DNA of 64,000 bases from Campylobacterales bacterium (GTDB lineage: Bacteria > Campylobacterota > Campylobacteria > Campylobacterales > Sulfurovaceae), in NCBI GenBank assembly GCA_014763895.1, contig JACXUM010000006.1, forward strand, positions 22,634-86,633. The letters are read 5' to 3'. The translations under genes were made by a program, and so were the position numbers. The notes under the pieces were generated by a model. The model saw nothing but the letters and a program-made list of their open reading frames with translations, did no database searches and was not told the origin of the DNA. Positions 1 to 9,540 of this stretch are shown here, piece after piece (position 1 is the first letter of the stretch; every line of letters begins with the position of its first letter).

Positions 1-750
1 ATCGATGTTCCCTCTTTAGACCAGCTTGGCATGCCACAGGTTTACAAAAACTTAATCAAAAGAGAAAAAGGGCTGATACTGGTCACCGGACCCACAGGTC
101 AAGGGAAATCAACCACTTTGGCAGCCATGCTTAATGAAATAAACCTTCAATTTAAAAAACACATTGTAACGGTTGAAGATCCAGTCGAATTTATCCATGA
201 AAATAAAAAAAGTGTATTTTCACATAGAGGGGTAGGAGAAGACACCCGTAGTTTCGCCGTTGCTTTGAAGTATGCGATGCGTCAGGACCCGGATGTTATT
301 CTCATCGGGGAGATGAGAGATAAAGAGACGATTGAAGCGGCATTGACAGCTGCGGAAACCGGGCACCTTGTTCTTGGAACGCTTCATACCTCTTCTGCGC
401 CAAGTACGATCAACCGTATTATCGATGTTTTTTCAGGTGAAGAACAACCTCAAGTACGTGCAATGCTCTCTTCCTCATTGGTTGCGGTCATTTCTCAGGC
501 TCTATTGCCAAAAATCGGTGGAGGAAGGATTGCCGCACCTGAAATCCTTATCACTAACCATGCTATTGCAAACTTGATCCGCGAAGACAAGGTACATCAA
601 ATTTATTCTCAAATGCAGCTTGGACAGGGCGATACTGGAATGCAGACACAAACTCAGGCTCTTTTGAAATTCCTAAGAGAGGGAAAAATCAGTCGGGACA
701 TAGCTTTACAATTTGCCAATAAACCGGATGAACTTTCGAAATCGTTATAA
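1..750 (+). CDS. pilT: PilT-type twitching motility ATPase (5' end outside window)
   Basis: Type II/IV secretion-superfamily ATPase that powers retraction of type IV pili at the cytoplasmic side of the inner membrane. The reading frame is open from base 1, so the gene begins upstream and only the C-terminal ATPase part is seen. Visible motifs are the Walker A GPTGQGKST (about 88-114), the Asp box VEDPVEF, the Walker B region DVILIGEMRD, the His box GHLVLGTLHTSSA, and near the end AIANLIRED. The last resembles the AIRNLIRE signature that separates PilT from PilB. A retraction role is inferred from that motif. No other pilus gene lies in the window. Confidence 0.9.
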   Translation: MDVPSLDQLGMPQVYKNLIKREKGLILVTGPTGQGKSTTLAAMLNEINLQFKKHIVTVEDPVEFIHENKKSVFSHRGVGEDTRSFAVALKYAMRQDPDVILIGEMRDKETIEAALTAAETGHLVLGTLHTSSAPSTINRIIDVFSGEEQPQVRAMLSSSLVAVISQALLPKIGGGRIAAPEILITNHAIANLIREDKVHQIYSQMQLGQGDTGMQTQTQALLKFLREGKISRDIALQFANKPDELSKSL

Positions 751-807
751 AGTTACTAAAGTGTTTTTCGATACAATTTCAAAAAATGAGATGGGAATGA
801 GGATTTA

Positions 808-1455
808 ATGGATTTTATACTATCAGATTTCAACTATTTTGATGTGACCATCGGTGCTATTGTGATTATTTTGGGTATCAAAGGTTTTATAAACGGGTTC
901 ATCAAAGAGATATTCGGTCTGATAGGACTTGTGGCTGGTGTTTACTTCGCTTCAAGACTCGCTGAAACGGCAGCAAAATACATCGATCAGAATTTTTTGC
1001 ATATGGAAAATACTTCATTATTGAAACTGTTAGGATTTCTTGCCATCTTGATCATTATTTGGCTTGGCGCAACAATAGTCGGAACGATTATTTCAAAACT
1101 GACCGATGCCAGCGGACTTGGTTTTTTAAATAGACTTTTGGGTTTGATCATCGGCGGGGGAAAATATTTTATTATTTTTGCGCTTATCGTAACTGCCCTT
1201 TCAAACGTTACGCTCATCAAAGACAATCTTGAAAAATATGTCAAAGAAAGCGTCCTTTATCCTTATTTGAAAATCACCGGTTCCTATCTAATCAATATGG
1301 ATACTTCGGCTTTAGGGTTAACCCCCTCAGAAATAACCACTCAGCTTCCAAATCATGCAGAAGCCAATGAAACCAATCTCACTGTTCAAACTATGACCGT
1401 AAACGAGTCCAATGCCACAACTTCTGATAGAAACAGTACCGTGCTTTCCCATTAA
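808..1455 (+). CDS. cvpA: CvpA family membrane protein
   Basis: Small inner-membrane protein of the CvpA (colicin V production) family, about 215 residues. Four hydrophobic segments lie in the first 160 residues, with the family-like Gly-rich stretch GFINGFIKEIFGLIGLVAGVY near residues 26-46. The C-terminal 50 residues are polar and rich in Thr and Asn. ATG 808 follows a GAGG ribosome site. It opens the cvpA-fur-lysS-glyA block, in the same order as C. jejuni Cj0399-Cj0402 as I remember it. The biochemical role of CvpA is poorly defined; links to envelope integrity are from the literature, not from this sequence. Confidence 0.85.
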   Translation: MDFILSDFNYFDVTIGAIVIILGIKGFINGFIKEIFGLIGLVAGVYFASRLAETAAKYIDQNFLHMENTSLLKLLGFLAILIIIWLGATIVGTIISKLTDASGLGFLNRLLGLIIGGGKYFIIFALIVTALSNVTLIKDNLEKYVKESVLYPYLKITGSYLINMDTSALGLTPSEITTQLPNHAEANETNLTVQTMTVNESNATTSDRNSTVLSH

Positions 1456-1464
1456 AGGATATCG

Positions 1465-1938
1465 ATGATAACATATCCTATTCTATTGGAACAATTTAAA
1501 ACCTTATTGAAAGATAATGCACTTAAATTTACTAAACAAAGAGAGCTTATCTTAAAGTTTTTATATGAAAACCATGGCCATTATACCCCAGAAGAGATCT
1601 ATATGCTCCTTAAACAGGCCCATCCTGATGTCAATATCGGTATCGCGACCGTTTATCGTACCTTGACATTGCTTGAAGAATCCGGAATCGTCAGTTCCAT
1701 CTCCTTTGGAGTGCAGGGTAAGAAGTATGAGCTTGGGATTAAAAAACACCATGACCATCTCATTTGTACTTCCTGCGGCAAGATTATAGAATTTTTCGAT
1801 GAAACAATCGAAAACCAACAGGAGAAAATCGCCCGTGCATTTAACTTCAAAATGACTGACCATGCTATGAAAATCGTAGGAATCTGCGAAATGTGCCAAA
1901 AAAATCAAGAAACACCAAAACCGGAGGAGAAATTTTGA
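1465..1938 (+). CDS. fur: Fur family ferric uptake regulator
   Basis: Iron-responsive repressor of 157 residues, the usual length for campylobacterial Fur. An N-terminal winged helix ([25 protein letters not shown]) is followed by the metal-binding dimerisation part with [14 protein letters not shown] and CEMCQ cysteine pairs. It lies 9 nt after cvpA and its stop TGA overlaps the TTG start of lysS, so the genes are probably co-transcribed and translationally coupled. PerR is the main alternative in this superfamily; the position between cvpA and lysS, as in C. jejuni, favours Fur. Confidence 0.85.
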   Translation: MITYPILLEQFKTLLKDNALKFTKQRELILKFLYENHGHYTPEEIYMLLKQAHPDVNIGIATVYRTLTLLEESGIVSSISFGVQGKKYELGIKKHHDHLICTSCGKIIEFFDETIENQQEKIARAFNFKMTDHAMKIVGICEMCQKNQETPKPEEKF

Positions 1939-3590
1939 TATTTGACAATCAATATATCCAAGAACGTATCAAAAAAACAAAAAAACTAAGGGAAATCGGG
2001 ATCAACCCTTACCCTAACCAGATCAAAAAAGGAATGCCTTCCAAACATTTCCTAGCTGAAAATGAAATACTTAAAGAACTTGATGCCGAAGTCAAGAAAG
2101 ATGAAACAAAACACTATACATTAACAGGACGCATCAAGTTTGTCCGTATCATGGGGAAAGCTGCTTTCGCCAAAATCGAAGACAATGACGGACTTGTTCA
2201 AATCTATTACAACAGAGATGATCTTCCAGAGGGCTACTACAACGATGTCGTTAAAAAACTTTTTGAAGTAGGTGATATCATTGAGGCAAAAGGTTTTCCG
2301 TTTGTAACCCAGACCGGTGAGATCACCCTGCACTGTACCGAAGTAAACATTGTCAGTAAAGCGATCTTCCCTTTGCCTGAAAAATTCCACGGACTGCAAG
2401 ACCAGGAACTTCGCTACAGACAGCGTTACCTGGATATGATCATGAACCCCCATGTCAAAGAGACGTTCGTGATGCGTTCGAAAGTCGTATCTTTGGTGAG
2501 AAGGTTTTTTGAAGAGAAGAACTTTTTGGAAGTCGAAACACCGATGATGCACCCGATTCCTGGAGGTGCAAATGCCAGGCCTTTTATCACCCATCACAAT
2601 GCACTTGATGTAGAGCGCTATCTTCGTATCGCACCCGAACTCTATCTCAAACGTCTGATCGTCGGGGGTATGGAAGCAGTTTTTGAAATTAACAGAAATT
2701 TTAGAAATGAGGGAATGGATCACACGCATAACCCTGAATTTACGATGATTGAGTTTTACTGGGCATATCATAGATATACTGACCTGATGAATATCACCGA
2801 AGAACTTTTTGACTATCTTTTTGATAATCTAGGGCTTGATAGAAAACTTCCTTATGGTGAAATAAAGATCGATTTTACAACCCCATTTACGAAAGTCCCC
2901 TATATTGAAGCACTCACAACGATCGGTGGAATACCTGCAGAGATCACAAAGGACAAAGTAAAAATCCTTGCTTACCTCAAAGAGCACAAGATAGAAGCTG
3001 ATGAGAACCTTACATTAGGCTACCTTCAAGCAGAGCTTTTTGATGCCTTTGTCGAAGAAAAATTGATCAATCCTACCTTTATCACCGACTTCCCGGTCGA
3101 CATCTCTCCTTTGGCTCGCAGAAGTGATGACAATCCGGATATTGCTGAACGTTTTGAACTCTTTATGGCAGGGAAAGAGATCGCAAACGGCTTTTCAGAA
3201 CTTAATGACCCTATCGATCAGTATGAGCGGTTTAAAGCTCAAGTAGATACCAAAGAGGCAACAGGCGATGATGAGGCGATGCATATGGATACGGATTATG
3301 TCAAGGCACTCAGCTACGGTATGACTCCGACTGCGGGTGAAGGTATCGGGATAGACCGTCTTGTGATGATGCTTACCAACCAGCACAGTATCAGGGATGT
3401 ACTCCTCTTCCCTGCGATGAAACCGGAAGCACCACGGCCTGAGCTTCAACCACTGTGTGATGTAGAAACGATCTGCAAAAAGTGCGGACATGATGTAGCA
3501 GAGGATCTTAAACCTGCCAAAAAAGGCAAAGGGATGTTCTGTATCGATGTAGCGGCGTGCAAACAAAGAGCACAAGAGAAAGCCAAGTAA
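1935..3590 (+). CDS. lysS: Lysyl-tRNA synthetase, class II, with C-terminal Cys-rich extension
   Basis: Charges tRNA-Lys in the cytoplasm. An N-terminal OB fold (about residues 45-140) precedes the class II catalytic core, with motif 2 [11 protein letters not shown] and motif 3 [16 protein letters not shown] longer frame with ATG at 1893 exists, but TTG 1935 is the better start: it has GGAGG at 1923-1927 and forms a TTGA overlap with the fur stop. Family members normally end just after the LLFPAMK-like motif. This one continues for about 50 residues with CKKCGH and CIDVAACKQ, a four-cysteine arrangement resembling a zinc ribbon. Its function is unknown. Confidence 0.93.
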   Translation: MIFDNQYIQERIKKTKKLREIGINPYPNQIKKGMPSKHFLAENEILKELDAEVKKDETKHYTLTGRIKFVRIMGKAAFAKIEDNDGLVQIYYNRDDLPEGYYNDVVKKLFEVGDIIEAKGFPFVTQTGEITLHCTEVNIVSKAIFPLPEKFHGLQDQELRYRQRYLDMIMNPHVKETFVMRSKVVSLVRRFFEEKNFLEVETPMMHPIPGGANARPFITHHNALDVERYLRIAPELYLKRLIVGGMEAVFEINRNFRNEGMDHTHNPEFTMIEFYWAYHRYTDLMNITEELFDYLFDNLGLDRKLPYGEIKIDFTTPFTKVPYIEALTTIGGIPAEITKDKVKILAYLKEHKIEADENLTLGYLQAELFDAFVEEKLINPTFITDFPVDISPLARRSDDNPDIAERFELFMAGKEIANGFSELNDPIDQYERFKAQVDTKEATGDDEAMHMDTDYVKALSYGMTPTAGEGIGIDRLVMMLTNQHSIRDVLLFPAMKPEAPRPELQPLCDVETICKKCGHDVAEDLKPAKKGKGMFCIDVAACKQRAQEKAK

Positions 3591-3633
3591 ACTTTGGATA
3601 TAAATTCGACATTTAGAGAAAGAAAGGAAAAAC

Positions 3634-4884
3634 ATGTCATACGCAATGGAAACTTTTGACCCTGAAGTATTTGAAGCGATCAATCACGAACTTGAAAGAC
3701 AAACTGATCATCTTGAAATGATCGCAAGTGAAAACTTCACGATCCCGGCAGTTATGGAAGCAATGGGTTCTGTATTTACAAACAAATATGCAGAGGGTTA
3801 CCCGGGGAAAAGATATTACGGCGGTTGTGAATTTGCCGACAGAGTAGAACAACTGGCAATTGACAGAGCCTGTGAACTCTTCAACTGTAACTATGCCAAC
3901 GTACAGCCGCATTCAGGTTCTCAAGCAAACGGTGCCGTGTACGCAGCTTTGCTTAAAGCAGGTGATAAGATCTTAGGTATGGACCTTAGCCATGGCGGTC
4001 ACCTTACGCATGGAAGCAAACCGAGTTTTTCCGGTAAAAACTACCAAAGTTTTACCTACGGTGTAGAACTTGACGGTCGTATCAACTACGAAAGAGTGAT
4101 GGATATTGCAAAAATCGTTCAGCCAAACATCATCGTATGTGGTGCATCTGCCTATGCCAGAGAGATCGATTTTAAGAAATTCAGAGAAATCGCTGATGCA
4201 GTAGGTGCTATCCTTTTTGCGGATATTGCACACATCGCGGGACTCGTATGTGCAGGCGAACACCCTAGCCCATTCCCATATGCTGATGTCGTTACGACAA
4301 CTACACACAAGACTCTTGCAGGGCCAAGAGGCGGTATGATCATGACAAATGACGAAGAGATCGCCAAAAAAATCAACTCTGCTATCTTCCCGGGACTTCA
4401 GGGTGGACCGCTTGTTCATGTAGTAGCTGCCAAAGCCGTAGGATTCAAATACAATCTAAGCGATGCATGGAAAGTCTATGCCAAACAAGTAAAGACTAAT
4501 GCTTCTGTACTTTCCGACATCTTGATGAAGAGAGGTTATGATGTTGTTTCAGGCGGTACGGACAATCACCTCGTACTGGTATCATTCCTAAACAAAGATT
4601 TTTCAGGGAAAGATGCAGATGCGGCTCTTGGTGCAGCGGGTATCACCGTAAATAAAAACACCGTTCCTGGTGAAACAAGAAGCCCGTTTGTAACTTCAGG
4701 TATCCGTATCGGTTCTCCTGCACTGACAAGCAGAGGAATGAAAGAAAAAGAATTTGAGATCATTGCAAACAAAATCGCCGATGTACTGGATAATATCAAT
4801 GATGCAGCACTTCATGCCACGATCAAAGAAGAGATGAAAGAGCTTGCATCTAATTTCAAGATATATGATAAACCAATCTATTAA
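3634..4884 (+). CDS. glyA: Serine hydroxymethyltransferase
   Basis: PLP enzyme interconverting serine and glycine with one-carbon transfer to tetrahydrofolate; it feeds glycine, purine and thymidylate synthesis. 416 residues, full length. The PLP lysine lies in [14 protein letters not shown] (Lys226), and the N-terminal [10 protein letters not shown] and [13 protein letters not shown] motifs are intact. ATG 3634 follows AGAAAGGA. It sits 43 nt after lysS in the conserved epsilonproteobacterial order and is followed by a perfect 8-bp hairpin and a dispersed repeat. Confidence 0.97.
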   Translation: MSYAMETFDPEVFEAINHELERQTDHLEMIASENFTIPAVMEAMGSVFTNKYAEGYPGKRYYGGCEFADRVEQLAIDRACELFNCNYANVQPHSGSQANGAVYAALLKAGDKILGMDLSHGGHLTHGSKPSFSGKNYQSFTYGVELDGRINYERVMDIAKIVQPNIIVCGASAYAREIDFKKFREIADAVGAILFADIAHIAGLVCAGEHPSPFPYADVVTTTTHKTLAGPRGGMIMTNDEEIAKKINSAIFPGLQGGPLVHVVAAKAVGFKYNLSDAWKVYAKQVKTNASVLSDILMKRGYDVVSGGTDNHLVLVSFLNKDFSGKDADAALGAAGITVNKNTVPGETRSPFVTSGIRIGSPALTSRGMKEKEFEIIANKIADVLDNINDAALHATIKEEMKELASNFKIYDKPIY

Positions 4885-4890
4885 TAGGAC

Positions 4891-4915
4891 GTTATTTGAA
4901 TAAAATCCAAATAAC
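4891..4915 (+). terminator. Hairpin downstream of glyA
   Basis: Perfect 8-bp inverted repeat GTTATTTG / CAAATAAC with a 9-nt loop, starting 6 nt after the glyA stop. There is no following T-run, so termination is only a possibility; it could equally be a 3'-end processing or stability hairpin. Confidence 0.4.
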
Positions 4916-4918
4916 TAC

Positions 4919-4955
4919 GCTGACACTGTGTCCACTTCAGCAGCGGGCTCATACG
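4919..4955 (+). repeat. Dispersed intergenic repeat, copy 1
   Basis: A 37-nt stretch between glyA and the next gene that matches, with one gap and four mismatches, the reverse complement of 29396-29431 downstream of tatC. Both copies begin with GCT(G)ACACTG and end GGCTCATACG, with CTTCAGCAG invariant in the middle. Neither copy is in a coding region. Its function is unknown. Confidence 0.7.
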
Positions 4956-5006
4956 GCCAGTCACATCGTCTTTATTAAAACACGTATTCATAGTAAGGTC
5001 AAATAG

Positions 5007-5501
5007 TTGAAGATATTTGACCTCGAACTTTTTGACGATCACTATTATATCAAACGTAACACGATTGTAGAGCAGATCCAGTTTAACAATCGTACTTTCT
5101 ATGCCAAGTTTGAACGTATCAACGAACCCCTGACAAAACTTTTGTTCGAACAGCATTTAAAAAGAGAGTACACAATAGCTGCACCGCTGCTTAGAGACGG
5201 GGTTACAAACTATCTGGTGATAGAGTATAAAGGTGAGGAATATCAGCGATTTATTCCGCTAGTTAAACATCTTTTCCATACTTTGAATATCAACGATTAC
5301 AGTATTTTTCAAGGGAAAAGCGATGAAAAGATTCAGGTCTATATTAAAGTAGATCAACTCACTCTTGAAGAAGCCGATGAACAATTGCTGAATATCTCAA
5401 ATGCACTTAAAACCAAACTGACTAAAAAATGGAAATCTCTGCCATCCTCCTCGCTTCCGGAAGATTATAACATTGTTACACTCCCGTATAAACCGTTATA
5501 A
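5007..5501 (+). CDS. DUF1882-like conserved protein downstream of glyA
   Basis: Cytoplasmic protein of 164 residues, without membrane segments or a signal peptide. I recognise it mainly by position: a DUF1882 protein follows glyA in H. pylori (HP0184) and C. jejuni (Cj0403). Start codon is TTG 5007 with AAGG at 4995-4998. The N-terminus is hydrophilic with alternating aromatic and charged residues, ending in a basic segment (KTKLTKKWK). No catalytic motif is apparent. The family assignment rests on synteny and general resemblance. Confidence 0.7.
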   Translation: MKIFDLELFDDHYYIKRNTIVEQIQFNNRTFYAKFERINEPLTKLLFEQHLKREYTIAAPLLRDGVTNYLVIEYKGEEYQRFIPLVKHLFHTLNINDYSIFQGKSDEKIQVYIKVDQLTLEEADEQLLNISNALKTKLTKKWKSLPSSSLPEDYNIVTLPYKPL

Positions 5502-5530
5502 AATATTTAAACTTTTTAAATCAATAGAAT

Positions 5531-6235
5531 TTAGTCCAAAATATCTTCTTTAGAAATAATCCTAAATTCACCTTCCTTAAGTTCATCAACGTCAATATTG
5601 GCAAATCTTTTTCGATGCAGCTTGATCACCTTATTGCCAACGGCAGCAAACATTCGTTTAACCTGATGATATCGTCCTTCATAAAGTTCCACTGTTGCAT
5701 GATAAGGATCTAAAATAGTCAATTTGGCACTCATACACGGTTTTTCATCACCGCGCAACATTAACTCCCCGGAAGCAAATAGTTCAACTTCATTACCGCT
5801 CAAAGGTGAAGCCAACATCACCTCATAAAGCTTCCTTACATGTTTTTTGGGAGAGGTCAGTTCGTGATTGAGTTTTCCGTCATCAGTTAGCAAGATCACT
5901 CCAGTGGTATCGCTGTCAAGCCTTCCGATTGTTGAGATCTTCGGATTTCGGTATTGCCATCTTAGCGGTAAAAGGCTATAGATCAGCCTACCGGCATCAT
6001 CATGGGAACAGACATAACCGGAAGGTTTATTGAGAACGATAATAAGTGATTTAGGGTCAAGCTTTTCTCCATCTATCATGACCTCATCATGTTCAACTTT
6101 TTGACTCACATTTCTAATGACAATGCCATTGATAGAAACATGCCCGTTTTTGATCATTGTCTGTACCTCTTTTCGGCTTCCATAACCTAGAGAAGTAAGC
6201 ATTTTATCCAATCTTTCCAAGCCTAAACGCTCCAA
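5531..6235 (-). CDS. rsuA: 16S rRNA pseudouridine synthase, RsuA type
   Basis: Isomerises a uridine of 16S rRNA (U516 in E. coli) to pseudouridine. An S4 RNA-binding domain at about residues 7-60 is followed by the RsuA/RluB/E catalytic domain, with the aspartate in GRLDSDTTG and the C-terminal EGRYHQVKRMFAAVGN block, which is close to RsuA rather than RluB. It is convergent with the DUF1882 gene and interrupts, on the opposite strand, the conserved glyA-to-aroE order. RluE/RluF relatives cannot be fully excluded. Confidence 0.85.
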   Translation of the reverse strand: MERLGLERLDKMLTSLGYGSRKEVQTMIKNGHVSINGIVIRNVSQKVEHDEVMIDGEKLDPKSLIIVLNKPSGYVCSHDDAGRLIYSLLPLRWQYRNPKISTIGRLDSDTTGVILLTDDGKLNHELTSPKKHVRKLYEVMLASPLSGNEVELFASGELMLRGDEKPCMSAKLTILDPYHATVELYEGRYHQVKRMFAAVGNKVIKLHRKRFANIDVDELKEGEFRIISKEDILD

Positions 6236-6355
6236 AATATTTATGAGAGTCTATCCAAAATGAGATTAAATCCAAAAGGCTGTCTTCGTACCTTAACTGT
6301 AAAAATATGATTAAAATCTCATCAACTGCCTAAAGTTTTATATAGATAAATATGA

Positions 6356-6361
6356 TATAAT
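6356..6361 (+). promoter_or_regulatory. -10 element before the SPOR gene
   Basis: TATAAT in a strongly AT-rich region 34 nt upstream of ATG 6395. No convincing -35 is present, which fits the weak -35 use described for epsilonproteobacterial sigma70. Confidence 0.45.
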
Positions 6362-6394
6362 TAAAATTAAATTATTTTTGGAGTATTTTCCCGT

Positions 6395-7204
6395 ATGAAT
6401 CCACACAATCTTGATGACCTGATCATAGATAATATCGAACCTAAAAATAGCAAAATCAAAGGGTTGTTGACCATTATTGCACTTATCATTGTTATCTTGA
6501 TAGTTGCCATTATCCTTACAAGAATTATCCTAAAAGACCCTAACGCAGAGCGAATTGCTTTAGAAGAAAACCATACCGAACTGATCAGCCCAGAACTGAC
6601 ACTTCAACAAGCTGCCCAAGAGCCAAAAGAGATCAAAGAGGAGACCATGCTCTCTTCAACGGTAAAAGAAGAACCTGTAAAAGAGGATCTCTCCATAGCC
6701 AATAACGACGTTTCTGCACCAAAAGAGATAACCTCGCAACCGATCGTAGAAAATAAACCAATTGATGAAGAGTTAGAAAATAATGCTGAAGATACTACTG
6801 TAATCCCTGAAGCAGAATCCATGCCAAAACCTGAAACTTCAAAAGAGACTCCAAAAATTGAAGAGACACCTCTTCCAAGAACGGTAAATGAGCCCAAAAA
6901 GATCGTTAAAGAGACATCGGCTAAAAAACCAGAACCAAAACCGCTTCCGGTTGCCAAGCCTCAACCGACCGTTCCCCAGGGAGGAGAATATTATATCCAA
7001 GTTGGTTCATTCAGGTCTATGCCGAGTTCACAGTTTTTGAATGTGATCAAAAACAATGGTTTCCAATATCAGATCGTAACCGATGCTCATAGCGGAACCA
7101 ATAAATTGCTTATAGGGCCGTATTCAAACCGTGCAGCAGCAGATCGTGCTGTTCCAAGTGTAAAAGACCGCATCAATAAAGGTGCATTTGTCATTCAAAA
7201 GTAG
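6395..7204 (+). CDS. SPOR-domain membrane protein
   Basis: Single-pass inner-membrane protein with a periplasmic SPOR domain that binds denuded glycans at the division septum. A short cytoplasmic N-terminus is followed by a transmembrane helix at about residues 24-45, then a Glu/Pro/Lys-rich linker of about 140 residues, then SPOR at about 195-269 (YYIQVGSFRSMPSSQFLNVI; LLIGPYSNRAAADRAV). It is the positional counterpart of Cj0404, before aroE. A GGAG ribosome site precedes ATG 6395. A cell-division or envelope role is inferred from the domain only. Confidence 0.85.
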   Translation: MNPHNLDDLIIDNIEPKNSKIKGLLTIIALIIVILIVAIILTRIILKDPNAERIALEENHTELISPELTLQQAAQEPKEIKEETMLSSTVKEEPVKEDLSIANNDVSAPKEITSQPIVENKPIDEELENNAEDTTVIPEAESMPKPETSKETPKIEETPLPRTVNEPKKIVKETSAKKPEPKPLPVAKPQPTVPQGGEYYIQVGSFRSMPSSQFLNVIKNNGFQYQIVTDAHSGTNKLLIGPYSNRAAADRAVPSVKDRINKGAFVIQK

Positions 7205-7207
7205 GTT

Positions 7208-8620
7208 ATGATGATACATAAAACAGTCCTTTTTGATCAGTTGACCCCTGTTGCTCTCTATGGTGAGATCAAAGCTCTTTTTCCCACCGAAGTTACCATG
7301 CTTTTTGAAAGCGTGGTCAACACGAGTGACGGGAATTTCAGTTTCATTACGATCGGCGCGCAAGAGCGCTTGATCTATAAAAATAATGTTACGACGCATA
7401 TCGACCATTCCGGACTTTCCAAAAGATTGGAAGAAAATCCTTTTGCTTTCCTCAAAAACTACTATGCATCTTTAGACAAAGCAAAGTATCAGTCGGTTGC
7501 TTCTGAGCTCGGTTTTTCATTTGTGGACGGATTCATAGGATTTATCGGTTATGACATGGTCAAAGTTTTTGAACCGGTTCTTGAAAAAAGCATGGGAAAT
7601 CTACCTGATCCTCTCCAAACACCCGACCTTGATCTGGTACGTCCAAAAATCATCATTGCCTATTCACATAAAAATGCAAAGATAACCTTTATCTTGAACG
7701 ATGAAAGTATGAAAGATTCATTGGAACAAATAGAATCTTTACTGAATACCGTATTTACTCCGCTTTCTCTAAAGCCTGTAGATCTTGAGGGGGAGGGAAG
7801 CTTCAGCATTGATGAAGAGCGTTTCAAACAACTTGTTGATGAATCCAAAGAGAGTATCCGAAGCGGCGATATTTTCCAAATTCTGCTTTCCAACCGTTAT
7901 ACCCAAAAAGGGAAGATAGACCCGTTGAGCTTTTACAGGATCCTTCGTTCCAAAAACCCGTCACCATATCTTTTCCTGCTCGATTATGAAGAGTTTTCTA
8001 TCTGCGGCTCATCTCCTGAGGTAATGGTTCGTTTGACAGATGGCGAAATCCTTTTAAGACCGATTGCTGGAACAAGAAAACGGGGTAAAAATCATCGTAG
8101 AGACAAAGAACTTGAACAAGAAATGCTGCATGACCCAAAAGAATGTGCCGAACATTTGATGCTTGTTGATCTTGGAAGAAACGATGTAGGACGTGTTGCC
8201 AAAACAGGAACGGTCAAAGTTACCGAAATGATGCGTGTTGAACGCTACAGCCATGTGATGCATATGGTTTCAGATGTGGAGGCAATCCTTAGCGAAGATA
8301 AAGATATGTTTGACCTTTTTGCCGCAACCTTTACCGCAGGAACCATGACAGGAGCCCCTAAGATTAAAGCAATGGAACTGATTGCGCAGTATGAAAATCT
8401 AAAGCGTGGCTTTTATAGCGGAAGTGTTGGTTATTTTTCTTTTAACGGTAATATGGATTCAGCAATTGCCATTCGTACTTCACTCATCAAACCTGACAGT
8501 ATCACCCTTCAGGCAGGAGCCGGTGTTGTAGCTGATTCCAAACCTGAACTGGAATACCTTGAAGTACAAAATAAGCTCGGTGCTTTGCTTTCAACACTCA
8601 AAGAGATGAAAGATATCTAA
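7208..8620 (+). CDS. trpE: Anthranilate synthase component I
   Basis: Converts chorismate to anthranilate with a glutamine amidotransferase partner, the first step of tryptophan synthesis. An N-terminal regulatory region carries MLFES (residues 31-35), the equivalent of the LLES motif that binds feedback tryptophan. The chorismate-binding domain has PIAGTRKRG, LMLVDLGRNDVGRV and FTAGTMTGAPK. 470 residues, full length. It starts 3 nt after the SPOR stop and precedes aroE, which are neighbours in C. jejuni, so trpE looks inserted here. No trpG is adjacent. PabB is the main alternative; the LFES motif favours TrpE. Confidence 0.88.
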   Translation: MMIHKTVLFDQLTPVALYGEIKALFPTEVTMLFESVVNTSDGNFSFITIGAQERLIYKNNVTTHIDHSGLSKRLEENPFAFLKNYYASLDKAKYQSVASELGFSFVDGFIGFIGYDMVKVFEPVLEKSMGNLPDPLQTPDLDLVRPKIIIAYSHKNAKITFILNDESMKDSLEQIESLLNTVFTPLSLKPVDLEGEGSFSIDEERFKQLVDESKESIRSGDIFQILLSNRYTQKGKIDPLSFYRILRSKNPSPYLFLLDYEEFSICGSSPEVMVRLTDGEILLRPIAGTRKRGKNHRRDKELEQEMLHDPKECAEHLMLVDLGRNDVGRVAKTGTVKVTEMMRVERYSHVMHMVSDVEAILSEDKDMFDLFAATFTAGTMTGAPKIKAMELIAQYENLKRGFYSGSVGYFSFNGNMDSAIAIRTSLIKPDSITLQAGAGVVADSKPELEYLEVQNKLGALLSTLKEMKDI

Positions 8621-8675
8621 TATAAAGTTTCTTTCATAGCAGCCAGTTCAATATTACATTAGGAAACAGTAAACC

Positions 8676-9470
8676 ATGAAACAGCTCTTTGCCATATTCG
8701 GGAATCCTGTATCTCATTCCAAATCACCGCTTATGCATAATCTGGCCTTTCAGGGTTTGGGTGTGGATGCCTGCTATACGAGGTATCTACTGAACGATGG
8801 CAAGCATTTAAGGAAGAAGTTTTTTGATCTTGGATTAAAAGGCATCAATATTACTGTTCCCCACAAAGAGCATGCGTATGAAGCCTGTGATATGCTGGAT
8901 AGCTTTGCAAAAAAAGTGGGTGCAGTCAATACGATCGTTGAAAAAGAAGGCAAACTCTACGGTTACAATACGGATGCCCCTGGTTTCCTCAGGGCTATCA
9001 GTACTTTCAAGGATGCTAAGAGCGTCCTTTTTTTGGGCGCTGGAGGTACAGCCCAATCAACAGCCGTGATCTTGAAAGATGCAGGATATCGTGTAACGGT
9101 CACAAACCGTAGTGCCGGTAGATTGGAACGTTTTATCGAAGCTGGATTTGAAACTTATACCTTTGACACATTTAAACCACAGGCTTATGACCTGATCATC
9201 AATATGACCTCTGCAGGGTTGGAAGACAATGAACTTCCTGCCCCAAAAGAGATGCTCGATCCGCTCATTCTTAATTCCAAAGCCTGCATCGATGTAATCT
9301 ACGGCAAAGAGACACCTTTTTTAAGTTTAGCCAAAACCTATGGAAAACCGACCAAAGATGGAAGCGATATGTTACTTTATCAAGGTATTATCGCTTTTGA
9401 ATATTTTACTCAACACCGTTTTAATTCCAAAGAAATCGAAGTATATATGAAACAGGCTTTTATATTCTAA
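8676..9470 (+). CDS. aroE: Shikimate dehydrogenase
   Basis: NADPH-dependent reduction of 3-dehydroshikimate to shikimate in the chorismate pathway. 264 residues. Substrate-side motifs are NPVSHSKSPLMHN and TVPHK with the catalytic lysine; NTDAPGF carries the paired aspartate. The nucleotide-binding loop is FLGAGGTAQS, followed by TVTNRS. Together with trpE upstream and the DAHP synthase at 11.4 kb it puts three aromatic-pathway enzymes within 5.5 kb. Confidence 0.94.
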   Translation: MKQLFAIFGNPVSHSKSPLMHNLAFQGLGVDACYTRYLLNDGKHLRKKFFDLGLKGINITVPHKEHAYEACDMLDSFAKKVGAVNTIVEKEGKLYGYNTDAPGFLRAISTFKDAKSVLFLGAGGTAQSTAVILKDAGYRVTVTNRSAGRLERFIEAGFETYTFDTFKPQAYDLIINMTSAGLEDNELPAPKEMLDPLILNSKACIDVIYGKETPFLSLAKTYGKPTKDGSDMLLYQGIIAFEYFTQHRFNSKEIEVYMKQAFIF

Positions 9471-9540
9471 GCTGCTTCATTTGATTTCAATTAACCTTTT
9501 GTCATTACAATAAAATAAAAAATTATCAAAGGTGTAACGG

